Shown here one piece after another: positions 1 through 9,990 of a stretch of 64,000 bases of DNA. The DNA is from Actinopolyspora xinjiangensis. GTDB taxonomy: Bacteria; Actinomycetota; Actinomycetes; Mycobacteriales; Pseudonocardiaceae. Under the pieces are notes generated by a model. It saw nothing but the letters and a program-made list of their open reading frames with translations, was not told the origin of the DNA and did no database searches. The first letter of the stretch is position 1, and each line of letters starts with the position of its first letter. Made by a program: the position numbers and the translations under genes. The stretch lies in NCBI RefSeq assembly GCF_900104475.1, contig NZ_FNJR01000005.1, positions 124,001-188,000 of the forward strand. Direction: 5' to 3'.

Positions 1-978
1 CATCCCGGCGTCGCGCAGCCACGTGCCGACGTAGAGCTCGGGGTCGGCCACATCGCGTTGCACGAACCAGGCGTCCACGTCGTCGTGCCGCAGCCAGCCG
101 CTGACCCGTTCCCGCCAGTCCTCGTCCTCCCGGTGCAGCCAGGAGGCCAGCACGTGCCCGGTGCCTTCCTCGTCGAGCAGTTCCGGAACCCTGCCCACCA
201 CGAGGGCGCTGGCGTCGTCACCGGACATCCCGGAGTCGCGGTAGACGAAGTCGGTCCGGGCTGGGCCGACCACGAACGGCGGGTTGCACACCACTTGGTC
301 GAAGCGGCGGCCCTCCACGGGGGAGAACCAGTCGCCCCGGAGCCGCTCCACCTCGATCCGGTTCAACCGGAAGGTCGCCTCGGCGAGTGCCAGGGCCCGC
401 TCGGAGAGGTCCGTGACGGTCACGTGGTCCGCGTGTGTGCTCGCGTGCAGCGCCTGCACCCCGCACCCCGTTCCCAGGTCCAGCAGCGAGCCGACCCTTC
501 TGGTGGGGGTGGCGCGGACCAGGCTCAGCGAAGCCTGCCCCACGCCGAGGACGTGCTCGCGGGAAACCGGCAGGTGTGGAGGACGCACCTCCGCGTCCAG
601 GTCGGAGATGATCCACCACGAGTTCCCGGTGGCGGCGTGCGGCCGGATGTCCAACCCGGCACGCACCGACTCGCCGTCCCGCACGAGGATGCCCCCGGCC
701 AGTGCCTCCTCCAGAGGAAGCGGGCGCAGCGCCCGCTCGGCCGCTTCCGGGGCCACCGGATCCCCGACGAGGAACAGGCGGATGAGCGTGCCGAGCGCCC
801 CGACCTCGGCGGTGGCTCGGATCGCCGGTTCGGGTTCGCCCCTGCCCAGGGCGGCGTGGGCATGGGGCCCCAACGAGTCGACCACCCCGTCGGCGGTGTA
901 GTTCGCGGCCAGCAATGCTTCGCGTAGTCGGTCGATGCGGTCGTGCGACAGTTCGGGAATCACGTCCTCGATCCTCAC
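1..978 (-). CDS. Class I SAM-dependent methyltransferase, DUF7059 type (3' end beyond window)
   Basis: The gene reads leftwards off the window, so the C-terminus is missing; 326 codons are visible. The N-terminal ~130 residues form a winged-helix-like domain of the DUF7059 kind (start VRIEDVIPELSHDRIDRLRE). A Rossmann methyltransferase follows, with the SAM loop LLDLGTGCGVQALHAS at about residues 165-180 and the catalytic NPPF motif (VVCNPPFVVGP) near residue 230. NPPF is typical of N-methyltransferases acting on a planar or amide nitrogen (HemK/RsmC class), so a ribosomal or RNA substrate is likely but not shown. The GTG start is chosen because GGAGGA lies 9 nt upstream at 988-993. A long ORF on the plus strand here is only its shadow. 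Confidence 0.85.
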   Translation of the reverse strand, partial: MRIEDVIPELSHDRIDRLREALLAANYTADGVVDSLGPHAHAALGRGEPEPAIRATAEVGALGTLIRLFLVGDPVAPEAAERALRPLPLEEALAGGILVRDGESVRAGLDIRPHAATGNSWWIISDLDAEVRPPHLPVSREHVLGVGQASLSLVRATPTRRVGSLLDLGTGCGVQALHASTHADHVTVTDLSERALALAEATFRLNRIEVERLRGDWFSPVEGRRFDQVVCNPPFVVGPARTDFVYRDSGMSGDDASALVVGRVPELLDEEGTGHVLASWLHREDEDWRERVSGWLRHDDVDAWFVQRDVADPELYVGTWLRDAGM

Positions 979-1136
979 ACGGCTTTGTCCTCCCGGTTCG
1001 GCGCGCCCCTGACCGTCGCGACGACGTCGTCGGAGAGGTGGGTTCCGCCGCTCTCGCTTTTTCCGGGGCCGATTCCCCGTGGGGGCCTGCGTCGCGGTGC
1101 GGGTGAGTGGGACGATGCGAGTGTGGAGGTGGTGTC

Positions 1137-1463
1137 GTGAGTGGCTTCCAGCGTAGTGACGACACCCCGGTGCTGATCACCGAGGCGGAGCCGTCGTACG
1201 ACGATCAGCAGGCGGCGAGGCGCAAGAAGTACGCCCTGATGATGTCCTTGCGCATCCCGTGCCTGGTGCTGGCCGTCCTGGTCTATCCGATCTGGTGGCT
1301 TTCCCTGCTCATCATCGCCGTCTCCATTCCGTTGCCCTGGATAGCGGTGCTGGTCGCCAACGATCGGCCGCCGCGCAAGAGTGAGCACGTCAACCGGTTT
1401 CACCGGAGCTCCCGGCAGCGGGAGGTGGAGACCTCGGAGCACCGGATCATCGACGGCCGGTGA
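1137..1463 (+). CDS. DUF3099 family membrane protein
   Basis: Small protein of 108 residues. The N-terminal part (VLITEAEPSYDDQQAARRKK) followed by YALMMSLRIPCLVLAVL is the DUF3099 signature. Two hydrophobic segments at about residues 42-58 and 60-78 should span the membrane, followed by a basic, hydrophilic tail. The GTG start has GGAGGT 6 nt upstream (1125-1130); an earlier in-frame ATG lacks a comparable site. In M. tuberculosis the homologue (Rv2709) sits between sigB and a DUF3039 gene, and here DUF3039 is again the next gene. Function unknown. Confidence 0.85.
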   Translation: MSGFQRSDDTPVLITEAEPSYDDQQAARRKKYALMMSLRIPCLVLAVLVYPIWWLSLLIIAVSIPLPWIAVLVANDRPPRKSEHVNRFHRSSRQREVETSEHRIIDGR

Positions 1464-1547
1464 CCGCGGCGCTCAGCCGCGGGTGATTTCGCGGGAGTGC
1501 CGCCACCGATCCCGTCGGCGGTCCTTCGCGTGGGGCATCATGGTGTT

Positions 1548-1799
1548 ATGAGTACGACTACCCTTCCCGAGACCGACACCCGGCCGGAGAACACTGAGCA
1601 GACCAGTGACGACCGGCCCGAGGTATTCCACTACGTCCAGAAGGACAAGATCGCCGAGAGCGCCGTGATGGGCAGTCACGTGGTGGCGCTGTGCGGTGCC
1701 GTCTTCCCGGTGACCAAGTCGGCCAAGCCCGGCTCCCCGGTGTGCCCGGAGTGCAAGGAGATCTTCGAGGGGCTTCCGCCCGGCGGCGACGACGAGTAG
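1548..1799 (+). CDS. DUF3039 family zinc-binding protein
   Basis: An 83-residue soluble protein with a single Cys (ALCGAVFPV) followed by a CPEC pair (PVCPECKEIF), a likely zinc ribbon. The central FHYVQKDKIAESAVMGSHVVALCG segment is the DUF3039 core; homologue Rv2708c in M. tuberculosis. I chose the ATG at 1548 because the family starts shortly before this core. There is no Shine-Dalgarno sequence, but a weak -10-like CATCAT lies 6 nt upstream, so the mRNA may be leaderless. Function unknown; possibly a nucleic-acid-associated zinc protein. Confidence 0.85.
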   Translation: MSTTTLPETDTRPENTEQTSDDRPEVFHYVQKDKIAESAVMGSHVVALCGAVFPVTKSAKPGSPVCPECKEIFEGLPPGGDDE

Positions 1800-2015
1800 G
1801 ACCACTCGCGGGCTGTCCCGCTTCGGAGTCCGTGCGGGGGCTCGTTCGCGTGGCCGGTCACCCCCGCGTGATCGGAACCTCGGGGCCTGGTGGCCCGTGT
1901 CGAGTGGGATCCGACGCGTCCGGCGGCCCTCGACACGTCCACCTCTATCCCGGGGGTCCGCGCGGGATGGGTGTACCCGGGGACACCGGGCGGGGCGCCG
2001 CCTGTCGTGGAGTCC

Positions 2016-3131
2016 TCATCGTGGCGCGGGGCCGGTCGGCGGGTGCCCGTGGGGAGGCGGTTCGGTCTTCGGAGGCGCACCGGTGGGGCGTGCCCCCGGG
2101 GTGTCCTGGTCCCGGTTGTCCTGCCGGCTCCGGGAGTTTCCTTCCCGCCAGACCTCGTAGCCCCGCTCGGTGCGCAGCCGCTGCGCGGCGCGATGCATCT
2201 CCAGCCGTCGCCAGCGTCGTCGTTCCCGCCGTGTCATCCCGGCGGGCCACGTCCGTTGGATGGCGTTGTTGAACTGCGCCCCGCCCACCACGGCGAAGCC
2301 GATGAAGAAGGCGAACAGCAGGAAGGCTATGGGGGTGGCCAGCGCGCCGTAGGTGTATCCGGTGCTGGTCACCCAGGTTATGTAGACGCGCAGTCCCACG
2401 CTGGAGCACAGGAACACCAGCATCGCCAGCAGCGCTCCGGGCAGGCCGCGGTGCCAGGGAAGCTTGCGGGGGAGCGCGAGTTTGTACAGCGTCGCCAGCG
2501 CCAGTACCAGCAGCGTCCCGGTCACGGGGAAGTACAGCAACCGGATGAGCATGGTCACGTCCGTACGCAGCCATTCCGGCATCACGTCCAGCAGCCACCT
2601 GGGGCCCAGTGCGGTCAGGGGCAGGACCAGTACCGCGATCACCAGACTGGCCAGGTACAGCAGCAGTGCCAGTACCCGTTGCCAGATTGGGTTGCGGACC
2701 ATGTACTGGTCGTAGGCCAGGGTGATCGAGTCGATCAGGGAGGCGAGGGCGGACGAGCCTGCCCACAGCGACAGCAGGAACGCCACCGAGACCACTCTCG
2801 TCCTGCCGCTGGTGAGGATGTCGGCGGCGGTGGGGCGGATGATCTGGTCGACGACGTTGTCGCTGAACACCGTACCGGCGAACTCCACGATTCGCCGTTG
2901 CATGGCCCCGACCGCTTCGGGCCCCAACCACTCGCCCACGAAGCCGAGGCTGCCGAGCAGGCCCAGCAGCAACGGCGGCAGCGACAGTGTCTGCCAGAAC
3001 GCGGCGGCGGCCGACTCCGAGAAGATGTCGTCGTCCCACGACTTGCGCAGGGTGTGCCCCACCAGGCGCGAGAGTCCGCGCGCCGTGCCGCGTGAGCGCC
3101 TCCGCCCGTCGCGGTTGGAACTCGGATTCAT
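2016..3131 (-). CDS. YihY/BrkB family inner membrane protein
   Basis: A 371-residue protein with the YihY/virulence factor BrkB fold: a short basic N-terminus, about six membrane helices between residues 45 and 300, and a hydrophilic Arg/Pro-rich tail of about 70 residues. Family features include the segment following SWDDDIFSESAAAAFWQTLSLPPLL and the GALATPIAFLLFAFFIGF helix. The family was once called RNase BN, but it is a membrane protein of unknown, possibly transport, function. The M. tuberculosis counterpart is Rv2707, next to DUF3039 as here. I chose the ATG at 3131 (GGAAG upstream) over an in-frame start 24 nt earlier. It converges on the DUF3039 gene with about 216 nt between them, in which I see nothing specific. 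Confidence 0.85.
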   Translation of the reverse strand: MNPSSNRDGRRRSRGTARGLSRLVGHTLRKSWDDDIFSESAAAAFWQTLSLPPLLLGLLGSLGFVGEWLGPEAVGAMQRRIVEFAGTVFSDNVVDQIIRPTAADILTSGRTRVVSVAFLLSLWAGSSALASLIDSITLAYDQYMVRNPIWQRVLALLLYLASLVIAVLVLPLTALGPRWLLDVMPEWLRTDVTMLIRLLYFPVTGTLLVLALATLYKLALPRKLPWHRGLPGALLAMLVFLCSSVGLRVYITWVTSTGYTYGALATPIAFLLFAFFIGFAVVGGAQFNNAIQRTWPAGMTRRERRRWRRLEMHRAAQRLRTERGYEVWREGNSRSRQDNRDQDTPGARPTGAPPKTEPPPHGHPPTGPAPR

Positions 3132-3357
3132 GCCACTTCCAGGATGTCGTCGCACCGGTGGCCGCTGTACGAGCGGTCGTCGTCACGGCTCCTCATTCTC
3201 GACCGGCCCCGCCCCTGCGGGCTCGCTGGCGCGGGGGCGAGCGGTAGGCTCCCGGGGGTTCTCGGTGTCGCACGAAGTATCGCCGCCGAGTAGTTCGGCC
3301 GACTGAGGCGGATGGCTCCGGCCGGGGGTGTTGATCGGAAAGGAGTGGCAGACGAGC

Positions 3358-5172
3358 GTGTCCGAGGCGCAAGTTGACCAATCCGTTCGTTCGGTGCTCA
3401 GCGACCCGTCGAAGGCCAACGAGAAGCCGCTGCGCGACTGGCAGCGCAGAGCTCTGACGAGGTACCTCGCGAGTAAGCCGAGGGACTTCATGGCGGTGGC
3501 CACTCCGGGGGCGGGTAAGACCACCTTCGGGCTCCGGGTGGCCGCCGAGCTGTTGGCGGATCGAACGGTGGAGGCGGTGACGGTGGTGACCCCCACCGAA
3601 CACCTCAAGCACCAGTGGGCGCTCGCGGCGGGCGGTGCGGGCATTCCGCTCGACTCCGAGTTCAGCAACTCCGACGGTACGACCTCCCGGGACTACCGAG
3701 GGGTGGTGCTCACCTACGCGCAGGTCGCCACGCATCCCAATCTGCACCGGGTGCGCACCGAGCGCAGGAAGACGCTGGTGATCCTGGACGAGGTCCATCA
3801 CGCCGGTGATGCCAAGTCCTGGGGCGACGCCGTCCGCGAGGCATTCACACCGGCTCAGCGCAGGCTCAGCCTGACCGGCACTCCGTTCCGCTCCGACGAC
3901 AACCCCATCCCGTTCATCACCTACGAACCCGATTCCGACGGGGCGCAGCGCAGCAAGGCGGACCACCTGTACGGCTACTCCGACGCGTTACGGGACGGGG
4001 TGGTTCGTCCGGTCATCTTCCTCGCCTACTCGGGGGAGGCCCGCTGGCGGACCAGTGCGGGGGACGAGTTCACCGCCCGACTGGGTGAACCGATGACCGC
4101 CGAGCAGACCGCTCGCGCGTGGCGCACCGCGCTGGATCCGGGTGGGGAGTGGATTCCCTCGGTGCTGCAGGCCGCCGACACCAGGCTCACCCAGCTCCGC
4201 CGGGACGGGATGCCCGACGCCGGAGGGCTGGTGATCGCCTCGGACCAGAAGAGCGCCCGCGCCTACGCCAAGACGCTGCGGCGGATCAGTGGCGTGGAGC
4301 CGGTCGTGGTGGTCTCCGACGATCCGCAGGCCTCGGAGCGCATCGCGGAGTTCGCCGAGTCCGACGATCGGTGGATGGTCGCGGTTCGGATGGTCAGCGA
4401 GGGGGTGGACGTCCCCCGGCTCGCCGTGGGGGTCTACGCCACCAGCGCTTCCACCCCGCTGTTCTTCGCGCAGGTCATCGGCAGGTTCGTACGTGCGAGG
4501 CGATCCGGCGAGACCGCGAGCATCTTCCTGCCCAGCGTCCCTGTGCTGCTCGAGCTCGCCAGCCAGTTGGAGGCCGATCGGGACCACGTGCTCGGCAAGC
4601 CGCAGCGCGAGAAGGAGGGCTGGAACGACCAGGAGCTCGTCGAGGCGAACCGGCAGCGGGACGAGCCGGGTGAGAACGAGCAGCCCTACACGGCCCTGGG
4701 CGCTGAGGCCGAGCTCGACCAGGTCATCTACGACGGCTCCTCGTTCGGGACCGCCGCGTTCGCCACCACTGAGGAGGAGCAGGATTACATCGGCCTGCCC
4801 GGTCTGCTGGAACCGGATCAGGTGCGGGCGTTGTTGCAGCAGCGTCAGAAGGAGCAGCTGCGCGAGGTGGACAAGCGCGAGCGGCAGCACAAGGCTGAGC
4901 AGCCCGCCGCGCCGGCGTCCGGGGCGGGAAGCGGGGCCACAGCCGGTGCGGGAGGGTCGGACGGGGCCAACCAGCGTCCCCAGAGCGTGCAGGAGCGCCT
5001 CAAGGCCCTGCGCAAGGAGCTCAACAAGGTGGTCTCGCTGCACCACCAGCGGACCGGCAAGCCCTACGGGGCGATCCACAAGGAGCTGCGTCGGGTCTGC
5101 GGCGGTCCGCCGACGGCCAGCGCCACCATCGAACAGCTGGAGGAACGCATCGCCACGCTGCGCTCCTGGTGA
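3358..5172 (+). CDS. DEAD/DEAH box (superfamily 2) helicase
   Basis: A 604-residue SF2 helicase. Visible motifs are Walker A ATPGAGKTTFGLRV at about residue 50, TPTEHLKHQW (motif Ia), ILDEVHHAGDAKSWG (DEVH, motif II), SLTGTPFR (motif III), and the C-terminal SEGVDVPRLAVGVYAT with QVIGRFVRARR (motifs V and VI). The architecture resembles XPB/type III restriction-type translocases. The C-terminus from about residue 500 is a hydrophilic, Ala/Gly-rich linker followed by a helical domain (QERLKALRKELNKVVSLHHQ). It is conserved in actinobacteria near sigA and probably works on DNA or RNA during repair or remodelling; the substrate is unknown. GTG at 3358 is preceded by AAGGAG at 3339-3344 (13 nt away); GTG at 3328 is an alternative without a site. 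Confidence 0.88.
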   Translation: MSEAQVDQSVRSVLSDPSKANEKPLRDWQRRALTRYLASKPRDFMAVATPGAGKTTFGLRVAAELLADRTVEAVTVVTPTEHLKHQWALAAGGAGIPLDSEFSNSDGTTSRDYRGVVLTYAQVATHPNLHRVRTERRKTLVILDEVHHAGDAKSWGDAVREAFTPAQRRLSLTGTPFRSDDNPIPFITYEPDSDGAQRSKADHLYGYSDALRDGVVRPVIFLAYSGEARWRTSAGDEFTARLGEPMTAEQTARAWRTALDPGGEWIPSVLQAADTRLTQLRRDGMPDAGGLVIASDQKSARAYAKTLRRISGVEPVVVVSDDPQASERIAEFAESDDRWMVAVRMVSEGVDVPRLAVGVYATSASTPLFFAQVIGRFVRARRSGETASIFLPSVPVLLELASQLEADRDHVLGKPQREKEGWNDQELVEANRQRDEPGENEQPYTALGAEAELDQVIYDGSSFGTAAFATTEEEQDYIGLPGLLEPDQVRALLQQRQKEQLREVDKRERQHKAEQPAAPASGAGSGATAGAGGSDGANQRPQSVQERLKALRKELNKVVSLHHQRTGKPYGAIHKELRRVCGGPPTASATIEQLEERIATLRSW

Positions 5173-5187
5173 GAGGTCCGGAACGTG

Positions 5188-5224
5188 AACGTGCCCGGTC
5201 GGATCGGATCCGACCGGGCACGTT
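5188..5224. terminator. Perfect inverted repeat between convergent genes (terminator-like)
   Basis: An 18-bp perfect inverted repeat with a single central base spans this interval; the arms begin AACGTGCCCGGTCGG and end with its complement. It lies 15 nt after the helicase stop and downstream of the convergent DUF7455 gene, so it can act as a bidirectional hairpin terminator. No T-tract follows on either strand. Confidence 0.6.
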
Positions 5225-5326
5225 CGTCCTCGTCGTTCGAACTCCGGAGCGGGTTGCCGGGAATCGCCGGTTCCGGGGTCACCGACCCGGTTCCCCGTCA
5301 ATCCGACGGTTCGCCTCCGTGGAGTC

Positions 5327-5521
5327 TCAGAGCTCGATCTGTTCGTCTTCCTGGAGATCGGCCTCGATCTCGTTGAGCCCCGACTTGAATTCGCGAGCGT
5401 GGTGTCCGCAGAACAGCAGCTCTCCGCCGGACTGGAGAACTGCCCTGAGCTTTGCGGCGGCCCCGCAGCGGTCACAGCGGTCGGCGGCGGTCAACTCGGG
5501 GCGGGTGAGCGTGTCAGGCAT
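5327..5521 (-). CDS. DUF7455 family small zinc-ribbon protein
   Basis: A 64-residue protein with a CDRCGAAAKLRAVL pair and a second CGHHAREF motif, forming a probable four-ligand zinc ribbon, followed by an acidic C-terminus (EADLQEDEQIEL). This matches the small DUF7455 family common beside sigA in actinobacteria. The ATG start has a GGAGGGAG site about 8 nt upstream. Longer in-frame extensions to 5716 lack a site and family similarity. Function unknown; size and zinc ribbon suggest interaction with RNA polymerase or ribosome-linked factors, but that is only a guess. Confidence 0.8.
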   Translation of the reverse strand: MPDTLTRPELTAADRCDRCGAAAKLRAVLQSGGELLFCGHHAREFKSGLNEIEADLQEDEQIEL

Positions 5522-5911
5522 CGGAATCTCCCTCCGTCCCGGCGTCGGGGGTACCCGACGCCTCGATCCTGCTGCAACCACCGGTAGCCCGCTGGCGACG
5601 GGGCCGGTGTCGCAAGTTCCACTCTTACAGACACTTGGCCTCGCGTCACTGTTCCAACGTCGATCAGCGAGTTGCGTCACCCGGAAATGCCCGAATGGCG
5701 CAGTGACTGGGAGCACACTGTAGTCCCGATCGCGATCGGCTGGTTGACCAGGAAAAATATCTGATTTCTCAAGTCACGAGCTGTGATTTGTTGCAACGGG
5801 CAAGAGGTTTTCGAAGTGCTTTCCGACACATTTTCGGCTGTTCCGCTGCGAAGGGTTCCGCTGTGGGCGAACGGGCGGATGGGGGCTGTTCCCGGCGTAT
5901 TGAACGAAAAT

Positions 5912-5927
5912 TGTGACGTGAATCACT
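5912..5927. promoter_or_regulatory. Crp-like palindrome TGTGA-N6-TCACT
   Basis: The site TGTGACGTGAATCACT matches 9 of the 10 conserved positions of the actinobacterial Crp/GlxR consensus TGTGA-N6-TCACA. It is in an AT-richer intergenic stretch with a -10-like TTGTAT just downstream. Which gene it controls is unclear: nothing convincing starts on the plus strand within 1 kb, and the DUF7455 start is about 390 nt away on the minus strand. Confidence 0.4.
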
Positions 5928-6153
5928 TGTATGTTCTGTGGAAGGGAGCTCTTCTCGGTGACGTGTGGCCGAGGAGTAATGCGATGGAGATCCTTCGACC
6001 GCTCATCGCGCGGGACTTCTCGGCCCTTTCCGGTGATGTCGGTTGCCGCGGACAGTGCGCGAGTGGCCGTTCCCGGTGTCCCAACGGCACCCGTCGGGCG
6101 TCGCGGGGCGTCGGGGAGTAGCGGCCGGGCGGCGGGGTTTTCGTCCCAAGCAG

Positions 6154-6191
6154 AAAAAAGGCGCCCACCTCGGGTCCCGAGGTGGGCGCCT
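6154..6191 (-). terminator. Rho-independent terminator of sigA
   Basis: On the minus strand a 16-bp perfect stem (AGGCGCCCACCTCGGG and its complement) with a very tight loop is followed by six T residues. It lies about 120 nt beyond the sigA stop codon. This is the clearest intrinsic terminator in the window. Confidence 0.9.
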
Positions 6192-6310
6192 GGAGCGCCG
6201 GTTGCCCTGTTGGACCTCCTGCCCGGGTAGAGGGCGGCGGAGTCGGTTCTCCGTTCCGGCCACGAGCGGATTCCGGGCACAAGAGGTATCCCGCGCGGGC
6301 GGGACGCGCC

Positions 6311-7798
<1,488 letters not shown>

Positions 7799-8152
7799 GT
7801 ACGCCCTTTCGCGACGGTCTGTCAGGGCTGGCCGGGGGCGCGAAACCTCGGCCGCCAGGGGTCGGGGACAACCCACCGTTCGAGCCCTACGAGGCGTGCC
7901 GGAAGGCCGTGAATTCGGTGGGACGTGTTCCATTGTAACTGCGTCAGGTGAGTGCTGTTCCGCTGCAAGGCTGATCAGAGCCCCGTGTCGTGTGCACGGG
8001 ATCCCGAACGGCCCGGTTCCTCGCGCCCGGAACCACGTTCACCGTCCGCCGCGATGCGACCTCCGGGCCCACGCCGCACGCTCCCCTGACGGGAACGCCC
8101 GGTGTAAGGGTCGGGAGGGTCGGCGCGACCGTTCTCGCACTACAGCCGAATG
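7799..8152. other. sigA leader region with candidate -10 box
   Basis: A stretch of 354 nt between the ppgK stop and the sigA start. On the minus strand TACAAT (plus-strand positions 7932-7937) is a near-consensus -10 element and would place a transcription start about 125 nt before the sigA GTG. I cannot see a matching -35 at 16-18 nt, so this is tentative. No gene is visible here. Confidence 0.4.
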
Positions 8153-8911
8153 TTACGCGCGTTGCGCGGCGGCTGTGGCGGCACCGACTATACCCGCGTC
8201 GTTCTTCAGTGACGCCGCCACGATCGGGGTACGGGTCTGCAGTAGCGGGAGCCACTTGTGCGCCTTCTTGCTGACGCCTCCGCCGGCGATGATCAGGTCG
8301 GGCCACAGGAACTTCTCCAGGCTCCGGATGTACCTGCTCACCCTCGGGGCCCACTCCTCGTAGCTGAGTTCGAGGGTGTCCTTGACCGAGGCCGCGGCCT
8401 CCGCCTCGGCGTCCCGCCCCGCGACTTCGATGTGCCCGAATTCGGTGTTCGGCAGCAGCTGCCCGTCGAGGAACGCGGAGCTGCCTATGCCGGTGCCGAA
8501 GGTGAGAACGACTACGAGCCCGGACTCGCGATCCGCTCCGGCGCCGAAACGCATCTCCGCCAGACCCGCGGCGTCGGCGTCGTTGAGCATCACGATTTGC
8601 TCACGAGCTCTGCCGAGCCGTTTGGCGAACATGCCCTGGGCGTCTGTATCGATCCAGTCTTCGTCGATGTTGGCCGCTGTCAGCGCCGTACCGTTCTTGA
8701 TCACGCAGGGTAGTGTGATGCCCACCGGGCCGTCCCAGCCGAACTTGCCGACGATCTCGGCGACCACGTCGGCCACGGCTTCCGGTGTGGAGGGGTGGGG
8801 AGTCGAGATGCGCAGCCGTTCGTCGGCCAGGACTCCACCCTCGACATCGACCGGGCATCCCTTGATGCCGGAGCCGCCGATGTCAATGCCGAATCCGCGG
8901 GCAGTGCCCAT
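8153..8911 (-). CDS. ppgK: Polyphosphate glucokinase
   Basis: A 252-residue ROK-family kinase of the PpgK group, which phosphorylates glucose using polyphosphate (and ATP in many actinobacteria) to feed glycolysis. Seen here: phosphate-binding loop [16 protein letters not shown] at residues 7-22, [17 protein letters not shown] with the catalytic Asp, the second phosphate loop [13 protein letters not shown], and the PpgK-typical [12 protein letters not shown] segment. The length matches the family (about 250-270). The ATG has AAGGATCAGG just upstream. It is divergent from the phosphatase gene at 8981, matching Rv2702c. Confidence 0.95.
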   Translation of the reverse strand: MGTARGFGIDIGGSGIKGCPVDVEGGVLADERLRISTPHPSTPEAVADVVAEIVGKFGWDGPVGITLPCVIKNGTALTAANIDEDWIDTDAQGMFAKRLGRAREQIVMLNDADAAGLAEMRFGAGADRESGLVVVLTFGTGIGSSAFLDGQLLPNTEFGHIEVAGRDAEAEAAASVKDTLELSYEEWAPRVSRYIRSLEKFLWPDLIIAGGGVSKKAHKWLPLLQTRTPIVAASLKNDAGIVGAATAAAQRA

Positions 8912-8980
8912 GCCTGATCCTTCCTATTCGATTCAGGACGAGGTGTGCAGACTTTAACCGCGCTGTGTTGCGATGTGAAC

Positions 8981-9805
8981 GTGGGTTTGACACATCAGTA
9001 TGACGTCGCGGAATTACGCGCCACTTCGGTAAGTGTCGCGCGGGAGGCCGCCGAGCTGGCCCTCACCATGCGAAGCGAGATCGCCACCACGGGTGTCGTG
9101 GCCACGAAGAGCACCGAGACCGACGTGGTGACCGCCGCCGACCGCGCGGTGGAGAAGCTGATCCGGGAAAGGCTCTCCGAACTTCGCCCGGGCGAACCAG
9201 TGCTCGGAGAGGAGGAGGGCGGAGCCGCGGCGGAGGACGGGCTGCGCTGGGTGGTCGATCCCATCGACGGCACGGTCAACTACCTCTACGGATATCCGAA
9301 CTACGCGGTGTCGATCGCCGCGCAGCTCGACGGCGCCTCGTTGGCCGGAGCGGTGGTGGAGCCCTGTTCGGGGCGGGTCTGGAGCGCCGCCTCGGGGCGA
9401 GGGGCCGAGCTCGACGGGCGGCCGCTCCGAGTGTCCGACTCGGGGCGGCTCGACCTGGCGCTGCTCGGGACGGGGTTCAGCTATCTCCGGCAACGCCGGA
9501 TCCGGCAGGCCTCGCTGCTGCGGGAGCTGCTCGGTGAGATACGCGACATCAGGCGTGGCGGTGCGGCCTCCCTCGAACTGTGCGCGGTGGCGGCCGGATG
9601 GTTGGACGGCTACTACGAGCACGGCCTGTCCCGTTGGGACTGGGCCGCCGGTGCCCTGATCGCCGCCGAGGCGGGAGCTCGGCTGCGACTGCCGGGGGAG
9701 GAAACCACCGACGGGCTGGGGGACGAGGCGATCCTCTGCGCCTCTCCCGGTATCGCCGACGAACTGACCGCCGTGCTGCTCAAGTACGAGGCAGCCGATA
9801 TCTGA
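8981..9805 (+). CDS. suhB: Inositol monophosphatase family protein (SuhB-like)
   Basis: A Mg-dependent phosphatase of the inositol monophosphatase/fructose-1,6-bisphosphatase-like superfamily, about 274 residues. Metal-binding motifs visible are GEEEGG (motif with the first Glu), WVVDPIDGTVNYLYGYPNY (DPIDGT) and the C-terminal LSRWDWAAGALIAAEAGAR (WD). The M. tuberculosis SuhB (Rv2701c) occupies the same place beside ppgK and cei. It may hydrolyse inositol-1-phosphate for inositol and mycothiol/phosphatidylinositol supply. The start is uncertain: GTG 8981 best matches homologue N-termini; GTG 8945 has a slightly better AGGACGAGG site. Confidence 0.85.
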   Translation: MGLTHQYDVAELRATSVSVAREAAELALTMRSEIATTGVVATKSTETDVVTAADRAVEKLIRERLSELRPGEPVLGEEEGGAAAEDGLRWVVDPIDGTVNYLYGYPNYAVSIAAQLDGASLAGAVVEPCSGRVWSAASGRGAELDGRPLRVSDSGRLDLALLGTGFSYLRQRRIRQASLLRELLGEIRDIRRGGAASLELCAVAAGWLDGYYEHGLSRWDWAAGALIAAEAGARLRLPGEETTDGLGDEAILCASPGIADELTAVLLKYEAADI

Positions 9806-9867
9806 CCGGGACCACTGTAGGGGTCGACGGGCTCGTCCGGTCGGTGCGACCCCACTCGGGGGTCCCC

Positions 9868-9900
9868 TCCGGGGCTCGCGCCGATTCGGGGAGCCCCGGA
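9868..9900. terminator. Hairpin between convergent suhB and cei
   Basis: A 10-bp perfect stem (TCCGGGGCTC and its complement) with a 13-nt loop lies between two converging genes. No T-tract is present. A terminator role is inferred from position only. Confidence 0.4.
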
Positions 9901-9990
9901 ACGAGCACGGCGCCGCGGGAAAGTGGCGACGCGGAACTGCGTGGTCTCGGTCGAGCGGGGGGCTCCAGGCAGGCGAAGGGCGGCCTGGTG

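Larger units (their letters stand above)
5522..6310. other. Long AT-richer intergenic region between DUF7455 and sigA
   Basis: No convincing gene is visible in these 789 nt. The stretch from about 5720 to 5960 is clearly less GC-rich than the surroundings and holds a Crp-like palindrome (separate entry). The right end holds the sigA terminator (separate entry). Promoters for the DUF7455 gene, and possibly for an unannotated RNA, could lie here. Short ORFs at 5783-6121 and 5931-6230 have no recognisable protein features. Confidence 0.5.

Noticed and set aside
3988-5475. 495-codon minus-strand frame
   Set aside because: Antisense to the helicase gene, which has all SF2 motifs.
5783-6230. Short plus-strand frames downstream of the Crp-like site
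   Set aside because: They lack a ribosome site and any recognisable features, and one runs through the sigA terminator.
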